NCBI GenBank assembly: GCA_035310125.1
Contig: DATGEP010000155.1
Span: 1 to 26,159, forward strand
Length of the DNA stretch: 26,159 nucleotides
DNA from: DATGEP01 sp035310125
GTDB lineage: Bacteria; Chloroflexota; Ktedonobacteria; Ktedonobacterales; JADMIN01
Direction: 5' to 3'
This document shows, piece after piece, positions 16,336 through 23,553 of this stretch. The position numbers were made by a program, and so were the translations under genes. Below the pieces are notes generated by a model. That model saw only the letters and a list, made by a program, of their open reading frames with translations, did not search any database and was not told where the DNA came from. Positions within the stretch are counted from its first letter, which is position 1; each line of letters begins with the position of its first letter.

Positions 16336-17790
16336 TCAGAATCGCTCGGCAAGGCCCGCGACCTCGGTGGGATGCGGGCGATAGGGTCCGGGCGCCTCGC
16401 CACAGAGACGCGGCGTAGGGTAGACCTTCTCTGGATTGCAGAGATGATCCGGGTCCAGAGCACAGCGAATAAGCTGATGCGTGGCGAGGTCGGCCTCGGT
16501 GAACATGACCGGCATGAAGCCTTTCTTGTCGGAGCCGACGCCGTGTTCGCCGGTGATGCTGCCGCCATGCTTCACGCAGCGGCGCAAGATTTCGCCCGCC
16601 AGCTCCTCGGCCCGCTGCTCCGCACCCTCCACCTGCTCATCATAGAGCACCAGCGGATGTAGATTGCCGTCGCCCGCGTGAAATACGTTGGCGACACGCA
16701 GCCCACGCGCCGCGCTCATTTCCTCGATCTCGCGCAGAATTTGCGAGAGGGCGGTACGTGGAATGACACCGTCCTGTACGATGTAGTTTGGGCTGATGCG
16801 CCCCACGGCGGCGAAGGCGGCTTTGCGCCCCTTCCACATCAGCATACGCTCCTCATCGGTGCGGGCCATGCGCACCTCTGTGGCACCATTCGCACGACAG
16901 ATCGCTTCGACACGCTCGTGCAGCGCGGCAACCTCGGTGTGGTGCCCATCCAGCTCCACGATCAACACCGCGCCGGCATCCATCGGATAGCTGGCGTGGA
17001 CGGCGGCTTCGGCGGCCTCGATGGCGAGCTTGTCCATCATCTCGATTGCGGCGGGCACAATTCCTTCCGCGATCACGCCGGAGACCGCTTCGCCCGCTGC
17101 GTCTGTGGTCTCAAACGCCGCCAGGAGCGTCTGTACCATCTCCGGCTTGCGCATGAGGCGTAGAGTAATCTCCGTAGCGATGCCAAGCGTGCCCTCGGAG
17201 CCGACGAAAATGCCGGGCAGATCGTAGCCGGGCGGATCCAGGGTGGGGCCGCCTATCTCGATTAGCTCACCATCGGAGAGAACCACTTTCATGCCGAGCA
17301 CATGGTTGACGGTGAAGCCATACTTCAGGCAGTGGGCGCCGCCAGAGTTCTCGGCGATGTTGCCGCCAATCGAGCATACTTGCTGGCTGGAGGGATCGGG
17401 CGCGTAGTAGTATCCATCTGGAGCGACACGCTGCGTCACCCACAGGTTGATGACACCCGGCTGGACGACGATACGCAGGTTGGTGAGATCCACATCGAGG
17501 AACTCGCGCATGCGTGACAGTGTGAGCAGCACGCACCCCTCCACGGGCATCGCGCCGCCGGAGAGGCCAGTGCCGGAGCCGCGCGGGACGATGGGGATGC
17601 GCTCGCGGGCGCAGACGCGCACCACGCCCTGCACTTGCTCAGTGGTGGTAGGCAGAACGACGACGCCCGGCGTCTGGCGGTAGCTCGCCAGTCCATCCGA
17701 CTCGTAGGTGCGTAGCTGCTCGTATTCACTGATAATGCCAGCGGCGCCTACGATGGTGCGGAGCTCCGCGAGAATGCGTGAATCCAGCAT
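16336..17790 (-). CDS. glcD: Glycolate oxidase subunit GlcD (FAD-linked 2-hydroxyacid dehydrogenase)
   Basis: GlcD is the catalytic flavoprotein that oxidises glycolate (or D-lactate) to glyoxylate (or pyruvate). The 484-residue protein has the FAD-binding_4 domain (VPRGSGTGLSGGAMP, SIGGNIAENSGG, GSEGTLGIATEITL) and the FAD-oxidase_C domain (HAGDGNLHPLVLYD, SITGEHGVGSDKKGFM, DPDHLCNPEKV). AGGAG sits 7 bases before the ATG at 17790. The start is only 21 bases after the iclR stop, so the regulator and the oxidase are on one transcript. Proline-rich residues at the C-terminus are a family-typical extension. Confidence 0.94.
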   Translation of the reverse strand: MLDSRILAELRTIVGAAGIISEYEQLRTYESDGLASYRQTPGVVVLPTTTEQVQGVVRVCARERIPIVPRGSGTGLSGGAMPVEGCVLLTLSRMREFLDVDLTNLRIVVQPGVINLWVTQRVAPDGYYYAPDPSSQQVCSIGGNIAENSGGAHCLKYGFTVNHVLGMKVVLSDGELIEIGGPTLDPPGYDLPGIFVGSEGTLGIATEITLRLMRKPEMVQTLLAAFETTDAAGEAVSGVIAEGIVPAAIEMMDKLAIEAAEAAVHASYPMDAGAVLIVELDGHHTEVAALHERVEAICRANGATEVRMARTDEERMLMWKGRKAAFAAVGRISPNYIVQDGVIPRTALSQILREIEEMSAARGLRVANVFHAGDGNLHPLVLYDEQVEGAEQRAEELAGEILRRCVKHGGSITGEHGVGSDKKGFMPVMFTEADLATHQLIRCALDPDHLCNPEKVYPTPRLCGEAPGPYRPHPTEVAGLAERF

Positions 17791-17811
17791 GGACTGCTCC
17801 TAAAGATGACG

Positions 17812-18654
17812 CTACGATGGCTGCTCCACGATACGCGGCCGGTAGCCGAGCCGCGATGAAAGTTCCGAGGCTGCGCGCAGCAGCGCGGGAACCACTTGCT
17901 CCATGCGGTCGCGGTCGAAGCGCATGGCGGGTCCGGAGACGCTGATAGCAGCAACGGCGGTGGTGGTGTGGTCAAAGACGGGAGCGGCGACACAATGCAC
18001 ATCGCTCTCCATCTCGCCGTTGTCATAGGCGTACCCGCGCTCTCGAATGCAGCGCAGCTCGTCACGCAGCGCGGCGGTGGAGTTGATTGTGGTGGGGGTG
18101 CGCGGCTCAAAGCGTTCCTGGCGGAGATAGGCCTCCACCTCGCTGGCGCCTCGAAACGCCAGCACCACTTTTCCCACGCCAGTGCAATAAATCGGCGCGC
18201 GGGTGCCGATCTGGGTGAACATACGGACGGTGTGGCGGCTGGCGACCTGATCTACGTAGACAACCTGCTGGTCAATTAGTACGACGAGGTTGGTGGTTTC
18301 GCCGGTGTTGTCGCCCAGTTCTTGTAGGACTGTCCGCGCCTCGTGCCGCAGGTCGAATTGTCCAATGCCAACTGCGCTGGAGGCCAGTTTGAGCAAGTGC
18401 GGACCCAGAGCATACCGCCCGCTGGGGCCGTTTTGACGCGCGTACCCCCGGCTAACGAGTACAAAGAGAAGCCGATGGACGGTGCTGACGTGTAGCCCCA
18501 CGCGCTCCGCCAAATCCGACAGGCTGATCTCGCCGCCAACGGCGGCAAGGGACTCCAAAATGTCGAGCGCACGATCAAGCGATTGCACCCGGCTTCCCTG
18601 GCGCGGCTCGATACGGGACAACGTCTCCTTCACCTCCATATGCCTGCCCGCCAT
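17812..18654 (-). CDS. IclR-family transcriptional regulator
   Basis: The 280-residue protein has the IclR winged helix-turn-helix at about residues 22-85 (VQSLDRALDILESLA, LSDLAERVGLHVSTVHRLL, GRYALGPHLLKLA). The effector domain follows at about 100-265 (RMFTQIGTRAPIYCTGVGKVVLA, RERGYAYDNGEMESDVHCVAAPVFD). GAGGAGG with 5 bases to the ATG at 18654 is a very strong ribosome binding site. As first gene of the glcDEF operon it probably senses a hydroxyacid or glyoxylate-type ligand and controls its own operon; that is inferred from position. Confidence 0.94.
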   Translation of the reverse strand: MAGRHMEVKETLSRIEPRQGSRVQSLDRALDILESLAAVGGEISLSDLAERVGLHVSTVHRLLFVLVSRGYARQNGPSGRYALGPHLLKLASSAVGIGQFDLRHEARTVLQELGDNTGETTNLVVLIDQQVVYVDQVASRHTVRMFTQIGTRAPIYCTGVGKVVLAFRGASEVEAYLRQERFEPRTPTTINSTAALRDELRCIRERGYAYDNGEMESDVHCVAAPVFDHTTTAVAAISVSGPAMRFDRDRMEQVVPALLRAASELSSRLGYRPRIVEQPS

Positions 18655-18721
18655 AGCAACCTCCTCTCGCGTAGATCCAACCGACCGTTTTCACGATAAG
18701 GAAAGGTGATGCGTACTGCAA

Positions 18722-18750
18722 AATTTACCCCCGCAGGGTGGGTGTGTCAA
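18722..18750 (-). promoter_or_regulatory. Near-consensus sigma-70 promoter of iclR-glcDEF
   Basis: On the minus strand, TTGACA (18750-18745), a 17-base spacer and TAAATT (18727-18722) lie about 70 bases before the iclR start. The -35 box is perfect. A weak TTTC-N8-GAAA mirror lies between the promoter and iclR and could be part of an operator, but I cannot define one. Confidence 0.7.
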
Positions 18751-19208
18751 GTCAGCCGTTGCGTTGAATGGCACTTCATTGCGCGCATCAGAACTACGTT
18801 CGCGGGCGTGGCAATGCCGATGTGATACTCGTGCTTAGTCCAGCTCGACTTGACACAGATAGTCTGGTACGAACCTGGGAATCGGGCTGTGCAGGGCTAC
18901 ATCGCAGGCACGGGGCCATTCATGGACGGTGATGACGCGCGACCCACTACTGACTGCTAGAGAAGTGGCATGAGCATGCGCTGTAGAAGTCCCTCACAGA
19001 CCCGGCCAGAGCAACCATCGGTTCGTCGCGTAGTTCGGCGCGGTGGAGGTTGGCCGAGAGTGCCATGGGAGATCCGCCTGGGCCGGCGGAGCCGCCGTAT
19101 ACCGCCGCTTCGCGAGGAGGTTGTCCGCTCACAGCGGAGGATAAGGAAGCGGACGATAAGGAATGGATAGTACTCACCCCTTCCTGCTTTCATTTTATAG
19201 CGCAGAGT
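18751..19208. other. Gap upstream of the rifamycin-resistance module, no intact gene
   Basis: The gap lies between the iclR promoter and the RAE, both pointing outward. ORFs here on either strand, including the long minus-strand one running under rph, lack family-like sequence and ribosome binding sites. Visible structures are a 6-bp hairpin TCCGCT-CAC-AGCGGA (19124-19138) and two GATAAGGAA copies near 19139-19164. It may be eroded DNA at the left border of an acquired segment. Confidence 0.4.
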
Positions 19209-19227
19209 GGGGCTTGCGGCAAGCCCT
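19209..19227 (+). promoter_or_regulatory. Rifamycin-associated element (RAE)-like inverted repeat
   Basis: GGGCTTG (19210-19216), CGG, CAAGCCC (19220-19226) is a perfect 7-3-7 inverted repeat. This matches, as I remember it, the 19-bp RAE found upstream of rifamycin-inactivating genes (rph, rgt, rox, arr) in actinomycetes, where it is needed for rifamycin induction. It lies 312 bases before rph. TTGCGG (19214-19219) inside it and TATACT (19239-19244), 19 bases further on, could be the -35 and -10 boxes, so the element overlaps the putative promoter. Confidence 0.8.
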
Positions 19228-19244
19228 GGGTCGTGCCATATACT
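19214..19244 (+). promoter_or_regulatory. Putative promoter of the rph module, overlapping the RAE
   Basis: TTGCGG at 19214-19219 and TATACT at 19239-19244 have a 19-base spacer, longer than the ideal 17. The -10 box is good. The position of the RAE over the -35 region fits a regulator or polymerase-linked induction acting there. Confidence 0.45.
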
Positions 19245-19286
19245 CGCTGGACGAGGCCAGAAATCTACGGACAAGGGAGGAGTAAC

Positions 19287-19469
19287 ATGCGTCTGTTGTT
19301 TTCGACGTATGGGTCGCATGGATCGCGCGGAGGCTTCGCAGAGCTGCCACTGGCCTGTGTCGGCGTGCCGCTGGTGGTGGTGGTGCTGGTGGTGCCGGCC
19401 ATGTCGGCAGGAGTGGGCCATGACCGAGCATGTGGTGGTAATCGCCGGTTCCCTGGGTGGGATCCGTGA
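19287..19469 (+). pseudogene. Remnant resembling the N-terminus of an MGT-type glycosyltransferase (possibly Rgt-like)
   Basis: The 60-codon ORF starts at ATG 19287 behind AAGGGAGGAG, an excellent ribosome binding site. It begins MRLLFSTYGSHG and soon continues FAELPLACVGVPLV. These are the first strand-loop (MRVLFSTYGSRGD-type) and the 'FAELLARVGVPLVPV' segment of antibiotic-type UDP-glycosyltransferases, which are normally about 30-40 residues further apart. Reading then runs into low-complexity GTG repeats and out of frame. So it looks like an internally deleted and truncated glycosyltransferase gene. Since Rgt glycosyltransferases inactivate rifamycin and carry RAEs, a former rgt is an attractive but unproven reading. 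Confidence 0.5.
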
Positions 19470-19542
19470 GCAAGATGGGGGCTGGGGTCCGATGAGACGC
19501 CGCGACGTTCTTGAGACACTGCACAAGGGAGGGAGCGGATGA
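19420..19542 (+). pseudogene. Small ORF coupled to rph, start resembles a flavoprotein
   Basis: ATG 19420 has AGGAG 6 bases upstream and encodes 40 residues. The beginning, MTEHVVVIAGSLGG, looks like the first beta strand and glycine loop of FAD-dependent monooxygenases; the rest is not recognisable. Its stop overlaps the rph start as ATGA (19539-19542), so its translation could feed ribosomes into rph. It may be a leader peptide or a second eroded gene. It also overlaps the end of the glycosyltransferase remnant in another frame. Confidence 0.35.
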
Positions 19543-22178
19543 GCCACTACGTGTTGGGCTTCCAGGAGATCAACCAGGCGCAGATCGCGACTGTTGGCGG
19601 CAAGGGCGCGCACCTGGGGGAGCTTTCGCGGATCGAAGGCATCCGCGTGCCGGCTGGCTTTTGCGTGACGACGGACGCCTTCCAGCGGATCATGACGGAA
19701 GCGCCTTCGATAGACGATCGGCTCGATCGGCTGTCGCGCCTGGAGCCGGATGACCGGGAGGCGATCCGCGCGCTCAGCGCGGACATCCGCAGGACCATCG
19801 AAGGAATCGCCATCCCCGACGATCTGGCGGCCGCGATCACCCGCCCGCTCGCCCGGCTCGGCGAACAATCCGCCTATGCCGTCCGATCCAGTGCGACGGC
19901 GGAGGACTTGCCGGCGGCCTCCTTCGCGGGCCAGCATGACACGTACCTGAACGTCGTGGGCCGAGCAGCGATCCTCCAGCACATCCGCCTCTGTTGGGCC
20001 TCGCTCTTCACCGAGCGGGCCGTGACCTACCGCCTGCGCAACGGCCTGGACCAGCGGAAGGTCCACATGGCAGTGGTCGTGCAGCGGATGGTGTTCCCGC
20101 AGGCGGCCGGCATCCTTTTCACGGCCGACCCTGTCACGGGCAACCGGAAAGTCGCCTCCGTAGAGGCCAGCTTCGGCCTCGGCGAGGCCCTGGTCTCCGG
20201 CCTGGTGAACGCGGACGTCTACAAAGTGCGGGACGGCGAGGTCGTCGCCAAGACGATCGCCACCAAGAAGCTCGCCATCTACGCCGCGCCGGCAGGCGGG
20301 ACGCCGGAAGGCGGGACACAGGAACAGGCGATCGAGCGGGGGCGTCAGGACCAGCCAGCGCTGTCGGATGCGCAGGTCGTGCGGCTCGCGCAGCTTGGCC
20401 GGCGGATCGAAGCGCACTTCGGCTGCCCCCAGGACATCGAATGGTGCCTGGACGACGATGACTTCGAGATCGTCCAGAGCCGGCCAATCACCACGCTGTT
20501 CCCCATCCCCGCAACCGGCGACCGCGAGAACCACGTCTACGTGTCAGTCGGCCATGGGCAGATGATGACCGACGCCATGAAGCCCCTGGGGATCTCCATG
20601 TGGCAGCTGACGGCAGGCCGGCCCATGTACGAGGCCGGCGGGAGGCTGTTCGTGGACGTCACCCAGGGCCTGGCCTCGCCAGCGAGCCGCGCAGGCCTCC
20701 TGGAGATCATGGGGAAAGGCGATCCGCTGATTGGGGACGCGTTGCAGACCATCCTCGCACGTGGCGACTTCATCCGGTCACTCCCGGACGAATTGCCCAG
20801 CGGTGCGCCGGCTGGCGGGGCGCCTGCTGGCGGGGCGCCTGCGCCGATCGAGACCGATCCAGCCATCGTCGCCGAGCTGATCGAGCGCAACCAGGTCTCT
20901 ATCGCCGCCTTGAAGCGCGACATCCGGACGAAGTCTGGGCCGGCGCTGCTCGACTTCGTCCTGGGGGACATCCAGGAGTTGAGGCGGCTCTTGTTCGATC
21001 CGCAAAGCCATCAGGTGTTCATGTCGGCGATGGAGGCCACCTGGTGGCTTAACGATAACTTGCAGGCGTGGCTAGGCGAGAAGAACGCGGCCGACACGAT
21101 CACGCAGTCCGTCCCGAACAACGTCACGTCGGAAATGGGGCTGGCGCTCCTGGACGTCGCGGACGTGATCCGCCCGTATCGGGAGGTGGTGGCTTTTCTG
21201 CAGCACGTCGAGGACGATGACCTCCAGGATGAGGGCTTCCTGGACGAGCTGCCCAGACTCGCGGGCGGGCGGGAAGCGCGAGACGCCATCCGGGCCTGGC
21301 TCGACAAGTACGGCATGCGCTGCGTCGGCGAGATAGACATCACGAGGCCGCGTTGGAGCGAACGCCCCGCCACGCTCGTGCCCATGATCCTCAGCAACAT
21401 CAAGAACTTCGAGCCGGGCGCCGCCAAGCGCCGCTTCGAACAAGGGTGGCAGGAGGCCTGGAAGAAGGAACAGGAGCTGCTGGAGCGTTTGCGGGTCTTG
21501 CCGGACGGCGAGCAGAAGGCCAAAGAGGTCAAGTGGAAGATCAACCGGGTCCGCACCTTCATCGGGTACCGGGAGTATCCGAAGTACGGCATGATCAGTC
21601 GCTACTTCGTGTACAAGCAGGCCCTATTGGAAGAAGCCGAGCGACTCGTGCAGGCCCACGTGCTTCGCGAGAAGGAAGACATCTTCTTTCTGACGTTGCA
21701 GGAGCTCCACGACGTGGTACGTACAAACCAGGTGGATGAACAGCTCATTCGCCAGCGCAAGGACGCGTTCAGGTCGTATCAAACGCTCACGCCGCCCAGG
21801 GTGCTCACATCAGATGGCGAGGCCGTGACCGGGTCGTACCGGCGCGAGGATATTCCAGCCGGCGCGCTGGTCGGCTTAGCGGTTTCCGCCGGGACCGTCG
21901 AGGGGCGCGCCCGCGTCATCTTGGACATGGCGGAGGCGGATCTCGAACCGGGCGACATCCTGGTCACCGCCCACACGGACCCCAGCTGGACGCCGCTGTT
22001 CGTTACGATCAAGGGCCTGGTGACGGAAGTGGGAGGCCTGATGACTCATGGCGCGGTGATCGCACGGGAGTACGGCGTGGCGGCCGTCGTGGGGGTGGAG
22101 CATGCCACCCGGCTGATCCGGGATGGGCAGCGGATCCGCGTGCATGGAACGGACGGGTATGTCGAGATCCTGCCTTAG
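19539..22178 (+). CDS. rph: Rifamycin (rifampin) phosphotransferase
   Basis: RPH is a dikinase that uses ATP and water to phosphorylate the C21 hydroxyl of rifamycins, inactivating them in the cytoplasm. The 879 residues match the three-domain family in length (Listeria RPH about 867) and order. The N-terminal ATP-binding domain has VGGKGAHLGEL, AVRSSATAEDLP (R116), SFAGQHDTYLN and DIEWCL...VQSRPITTL. The central rifampin-binding domain has QMMTDAMKPLG, NNVTSEMGLALLDVADVIRP, KYGMRCVGEIDIT and FIGYREYPKYGM. The swivelling C-terminal His domain has ILVTAHTDPSWTP and GGLMTHGAVIAREYG with catalytic H837. QMMTDAMKPLG and the IGYREYPKYGM segment distinguish it from phosphoenolpyruvate synthase. GGGAGGGAG precedes the ATG closely. 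It is controlled by the RAE-like promoter, with eroded genes on both sides. Confidence 0.93.
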   Translation: MSHYVLGFQEINQAQIATVGGKGAHLGELSRIEGIRVPAGFCVTTDAFQRIMTEAPSIDDRLDRLSRLEPDDREAIRALSADIRRTIEGIAIPDDLAAAITRPLARLGEQSAYAVRSSATAEDLPAASFAGQHDTYLNVVGRAAILQHIRLCWASLFTERAVTYRLRNGLDQRKVHMAVVVQRMVFPQAAGILFTADPVTGNRKVASVEASFGLGEALVSGLVNADVYKVRDGEVVAKTIATKKLAIYAAPAGGTPEGGTQEQAIERGRQDQPALSDAQVVRLAQLGRRIEAHFGCPQDIEWCLDDDDFEIVQSRPITTLFPIPATGDRENHVYVSVGHGQMMTDAMKPLGISMWQLTAGRPMYEAGGRLFVDVTQGLASPASRAGLLEIMGKGDPLIGDALQTILARGDFIRSLPDELPSGAPAGGAPAGGAPAPIETDPAIVAELIERNQVSIAALKRDIRTKSGPALLDFVLGDIQELRRLLFDPQSHQVFMSAMEATWWLNDNLQAWLGEKNAADTITQSVPNNVTSEMGLALLDVADVIRPYREVVAFLQHVEDDDLQDEGFLDELPRLAGGREARDAIRAWLDKYGMRCVGEIDITRPRWSERPATLVPMILSNIKNFEPGAAKRRFEQGWQEAWKKEQELLERLRVLPDGEQKAKEVKWKINRVRTFIGYREYPKYGMISRYFVYKQALLEEAERLVQAHVLREKEDIFFLTLQELHDVVRTNQVDEQLIRQRKDAFRSYQTLTPPRVLTSDGEAVTGSYRREDIPAGALVGLAVSAGTVEGRARVILDMAEADLEPGDILVTAHTDPSWTPLFVTIKGLVTEVGGLMTHGAVIAREYGVAAVVGVEHATRLIRDGQRIRVHGTDGYVEILP
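20802..20846 (+). repeat. Three 15-bp tandem units inside rph
   Basis: Units at 20802, 20817 and 20832 of the type GGGGCGCCTGCTGGC encode a GAPAG-type repeat at about residues 422-436. This is the variable linker in the rifampin-binding domain, where the Listeria protein also has a Pro/Ser-rich insertion. It probably expanded by slippage. Confidence 0.8.
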
Positions 22179-22191
22179 CGGGCCAGCCCGA

Positions 22192-22305
22192 CAGGTAGCC
22201 GGGCGGCACGCGGTCTGCCAGCCAGGCGCCGTTGGCGGCCTGGTAGAAGGCATGGCCGGCCCCGTGCATGGCCGCGGCGCCCACCGTAAGGGTGACGGCC
22301 GCTAG
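22192..22305 (-). pseudogene. C-terminal remnant of a KptA/Tpt1 RNA 2'-phosphotransferase
   Basis: Read on the minus strand, this stretch encodes AAAMHGAGHAFYQAANG followed by AWLADRVPPGYL. It closely follows the end of KptA proteins (MHxxGHxFYxSxNGVWLTDxVPPxYL), including the RNA/NAD-site histidine region. Before this point no KptA sequence is found, and after PPGYL there is no stop at the usual place; the frame runs on under rph. It is therefore a broken piece lying convergent to the 3' end of rph. I infer that it marks a recombination border. Confidence 0.6.
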
Positions 22306-22368
22306 TCTGGCTTTGGGTACTTTATCCGGAAGGATGGTCAGCCCGCGCGCGGTGAAGTCGCTGGTGGC

Positions 22369-23304
22369 CTAGCGGCGTCGCAGAATGAGCTGGCCCAGCA
22401 TACCGAGAAAGACCGCTCCCAACCCGCCAACCCACAAATAGAACCCGATGGCGTTTTGTTGAACGGAGACGAGGGAGAAGCCGTGATTTTGTACGATGGG
22501 CAAATTACTCAGCGCACCCAGGCCAGCGAAGCCAGCCCCAGCCAGCAGCACCACAAAGAGCAGCGTCACGCCGCCCCACAGCACTGGGAAGAACACCAGC
22601 GAGGCGCACCCAGGCAGACCGACAAACCTCAGCGTCTTATTGAGGATGGTCACGAGCGTATTCAGCAGTATGAGCGCGAGCGAGAGCACCCCCGCCGCCG
22701 CCGCGATAGCATACGCCGCCCGCACCGCGAGCGCGCCAGCATCCACATTGCGCGCCGAAAGCTGCGTGCTGCTGAAGTCGCGAATGAAGAGCTGCGTCCC
22801 GTTGGCGTCCACACCCCAGGGCTGTGACACAGCAAATGCCATCGCCAGCACTCCGGCGATGAGCAGGACATGCGCGATGGGGATGCGGGGCAGCGAGCGC
22901 GCCGGGCGCGCCGAACGCTGACGCTGCGGTTGAGCTGCGCGAGGAGGCGGTTGGGCTGCCGCGCCGTCGTCGTAGTACGCACGCTGCCGTGGCGGCGCGT
23001 AGGCTGGATTGGGGCGCGGTGGGTCGGGTGGCGGCGGCTGGCGTTGCGAATCCGGCCTGGGCCACTGGGGCGGCTTACCGCCGGGATACCGCGGTTGATC
23101 GGGCTGATACGGTGGTGGCGCGTCATAGGGGGTGTAGTTGTCACCAGGGGCGCCATACGCCATTGGGGCGGTGTGGTCGGGGAAACGCTCAGTCGGTGAG
23201 TTGCCAAAACCGCCATCCGCGCCAGCGCCAGAGTACAATACGTTTCGGGGTGGCTGGCGATCAGGGTATTGAGGGGCTGGCGGCTGGTTCGGATCGTCCC
23301 ACAT
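22369..23304 (-). CDS. Proline-rich membrane protein, four predicted helices, unknown function
   Basis: The 311-residue protein has a cytoplasm-like N-terminal half (residues 1 to about 135) rich in Pro, Gln, Tyr and Arg (PPPYQPDQPRYPGG, PPPPDPPRPNPAYAPP). Four hydrophobic segments follow at about 143-165, 190-220, 240-265 and 285-306. The loop after helix 1 (WGVDANGTQLFIRDFSS) is probably outside. AAGGGA about 9 bases before the ATG at 23304 supports the start. It resembles proline-rich-tailed membrane proteins seen in many high-GC bacteria, but I recognise no family. It is transcribed towards rph and is separated from patatin by a divergent gap. Confidence 0.75.
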   Translation of the reverse strand: MWDDPNQPPAPQYPDRQPPRNVLYSGAGADGGFGNSPTERFPDHTAPMAYGAPGDNYTPYDAPPPYQPDQPRYPGGKPPQWPRPDSQRQPPPPDPPRPNPAYAPPRQRAYYDDGAAAQPPPRAAQPQRQRSARPARSLPRIPIAHVLLIAGVLAMAFAVSQPWGVDANGTQLFIRDFSSTQLSARNVDAGALAVRAAYAIAAAAGVLSLALILLNTLVTILNKTLRFVGLPGCASLVFFPVLWGGVTLLFVVLLAGAGFAGLGALSNLPIVQNHGFSLVSVQQNAIGFYLWVGGLGAVFLGMLGQLILRRR

Positions 23305-23553
23305 GATTGCGTTCCCTTTCTACCTGTCAGCCGACCTGACACGGCGCGCGGGCAAGACCTTTCGTCGTCAATCGCGACGGTGGCATTGCTGCCATAGTAC
23401 GGCGTGGACCACTCAAGGTCAATGCGCGAGGCCATTCACTCAGCAGAACGGCGTATCTGGTGCGACCGTAAGCCTGTCTGGTGCGTACATACTAGTAGAG
23501 GCGAAATGTGGGCTGCGGCGCGGTGGGCAAGCACGATGCTGAGGGGGCATACC
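23305..23553. other. Divergent gap between the membrane protein and patatin genes
   Basis: The gap must carry promoters for both directions. No confident -35/-10 pair is visible. An in-frame extension of the patatin ORF to 23404 exists but lacks a ribosome binding site and family-like sequence. Confidence 0.35.

Noticed and set aside
18850..18878. TTGACA upstream of the rph module as a plus-strand promoter
   Set aside because: No acceptable -10 box is found 15-19 bases downstream.
18947..19177. A 76-codon minus-strand ORF upstream of the RAE
   Set aside because: No ribosome binding site, low-complexity Ser/Ala-rich sequence and no recognisable family.
18957..20534. Long open frame of 525 codons on the minus strand under rph
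   Set aside because: It is the antisense shadow of rph; high GC keeps stops rare. The translation has no family-like motifs and no ribosome binding site.
19539..22178. Reading the dikinase as phosphoenolpyruvate synthase (ppsA)
   Set aside because: The QMMTDAMKPLG and FIGYREYPKYGM segments, the short length of the last domain and the RAE-like element all fit rifamycin phosphotransferase instead.
22179..22190. CGGGC-CA-GCCCG as a terminator of rph
   Set aside because: The loop would be too small and no T tract follows.
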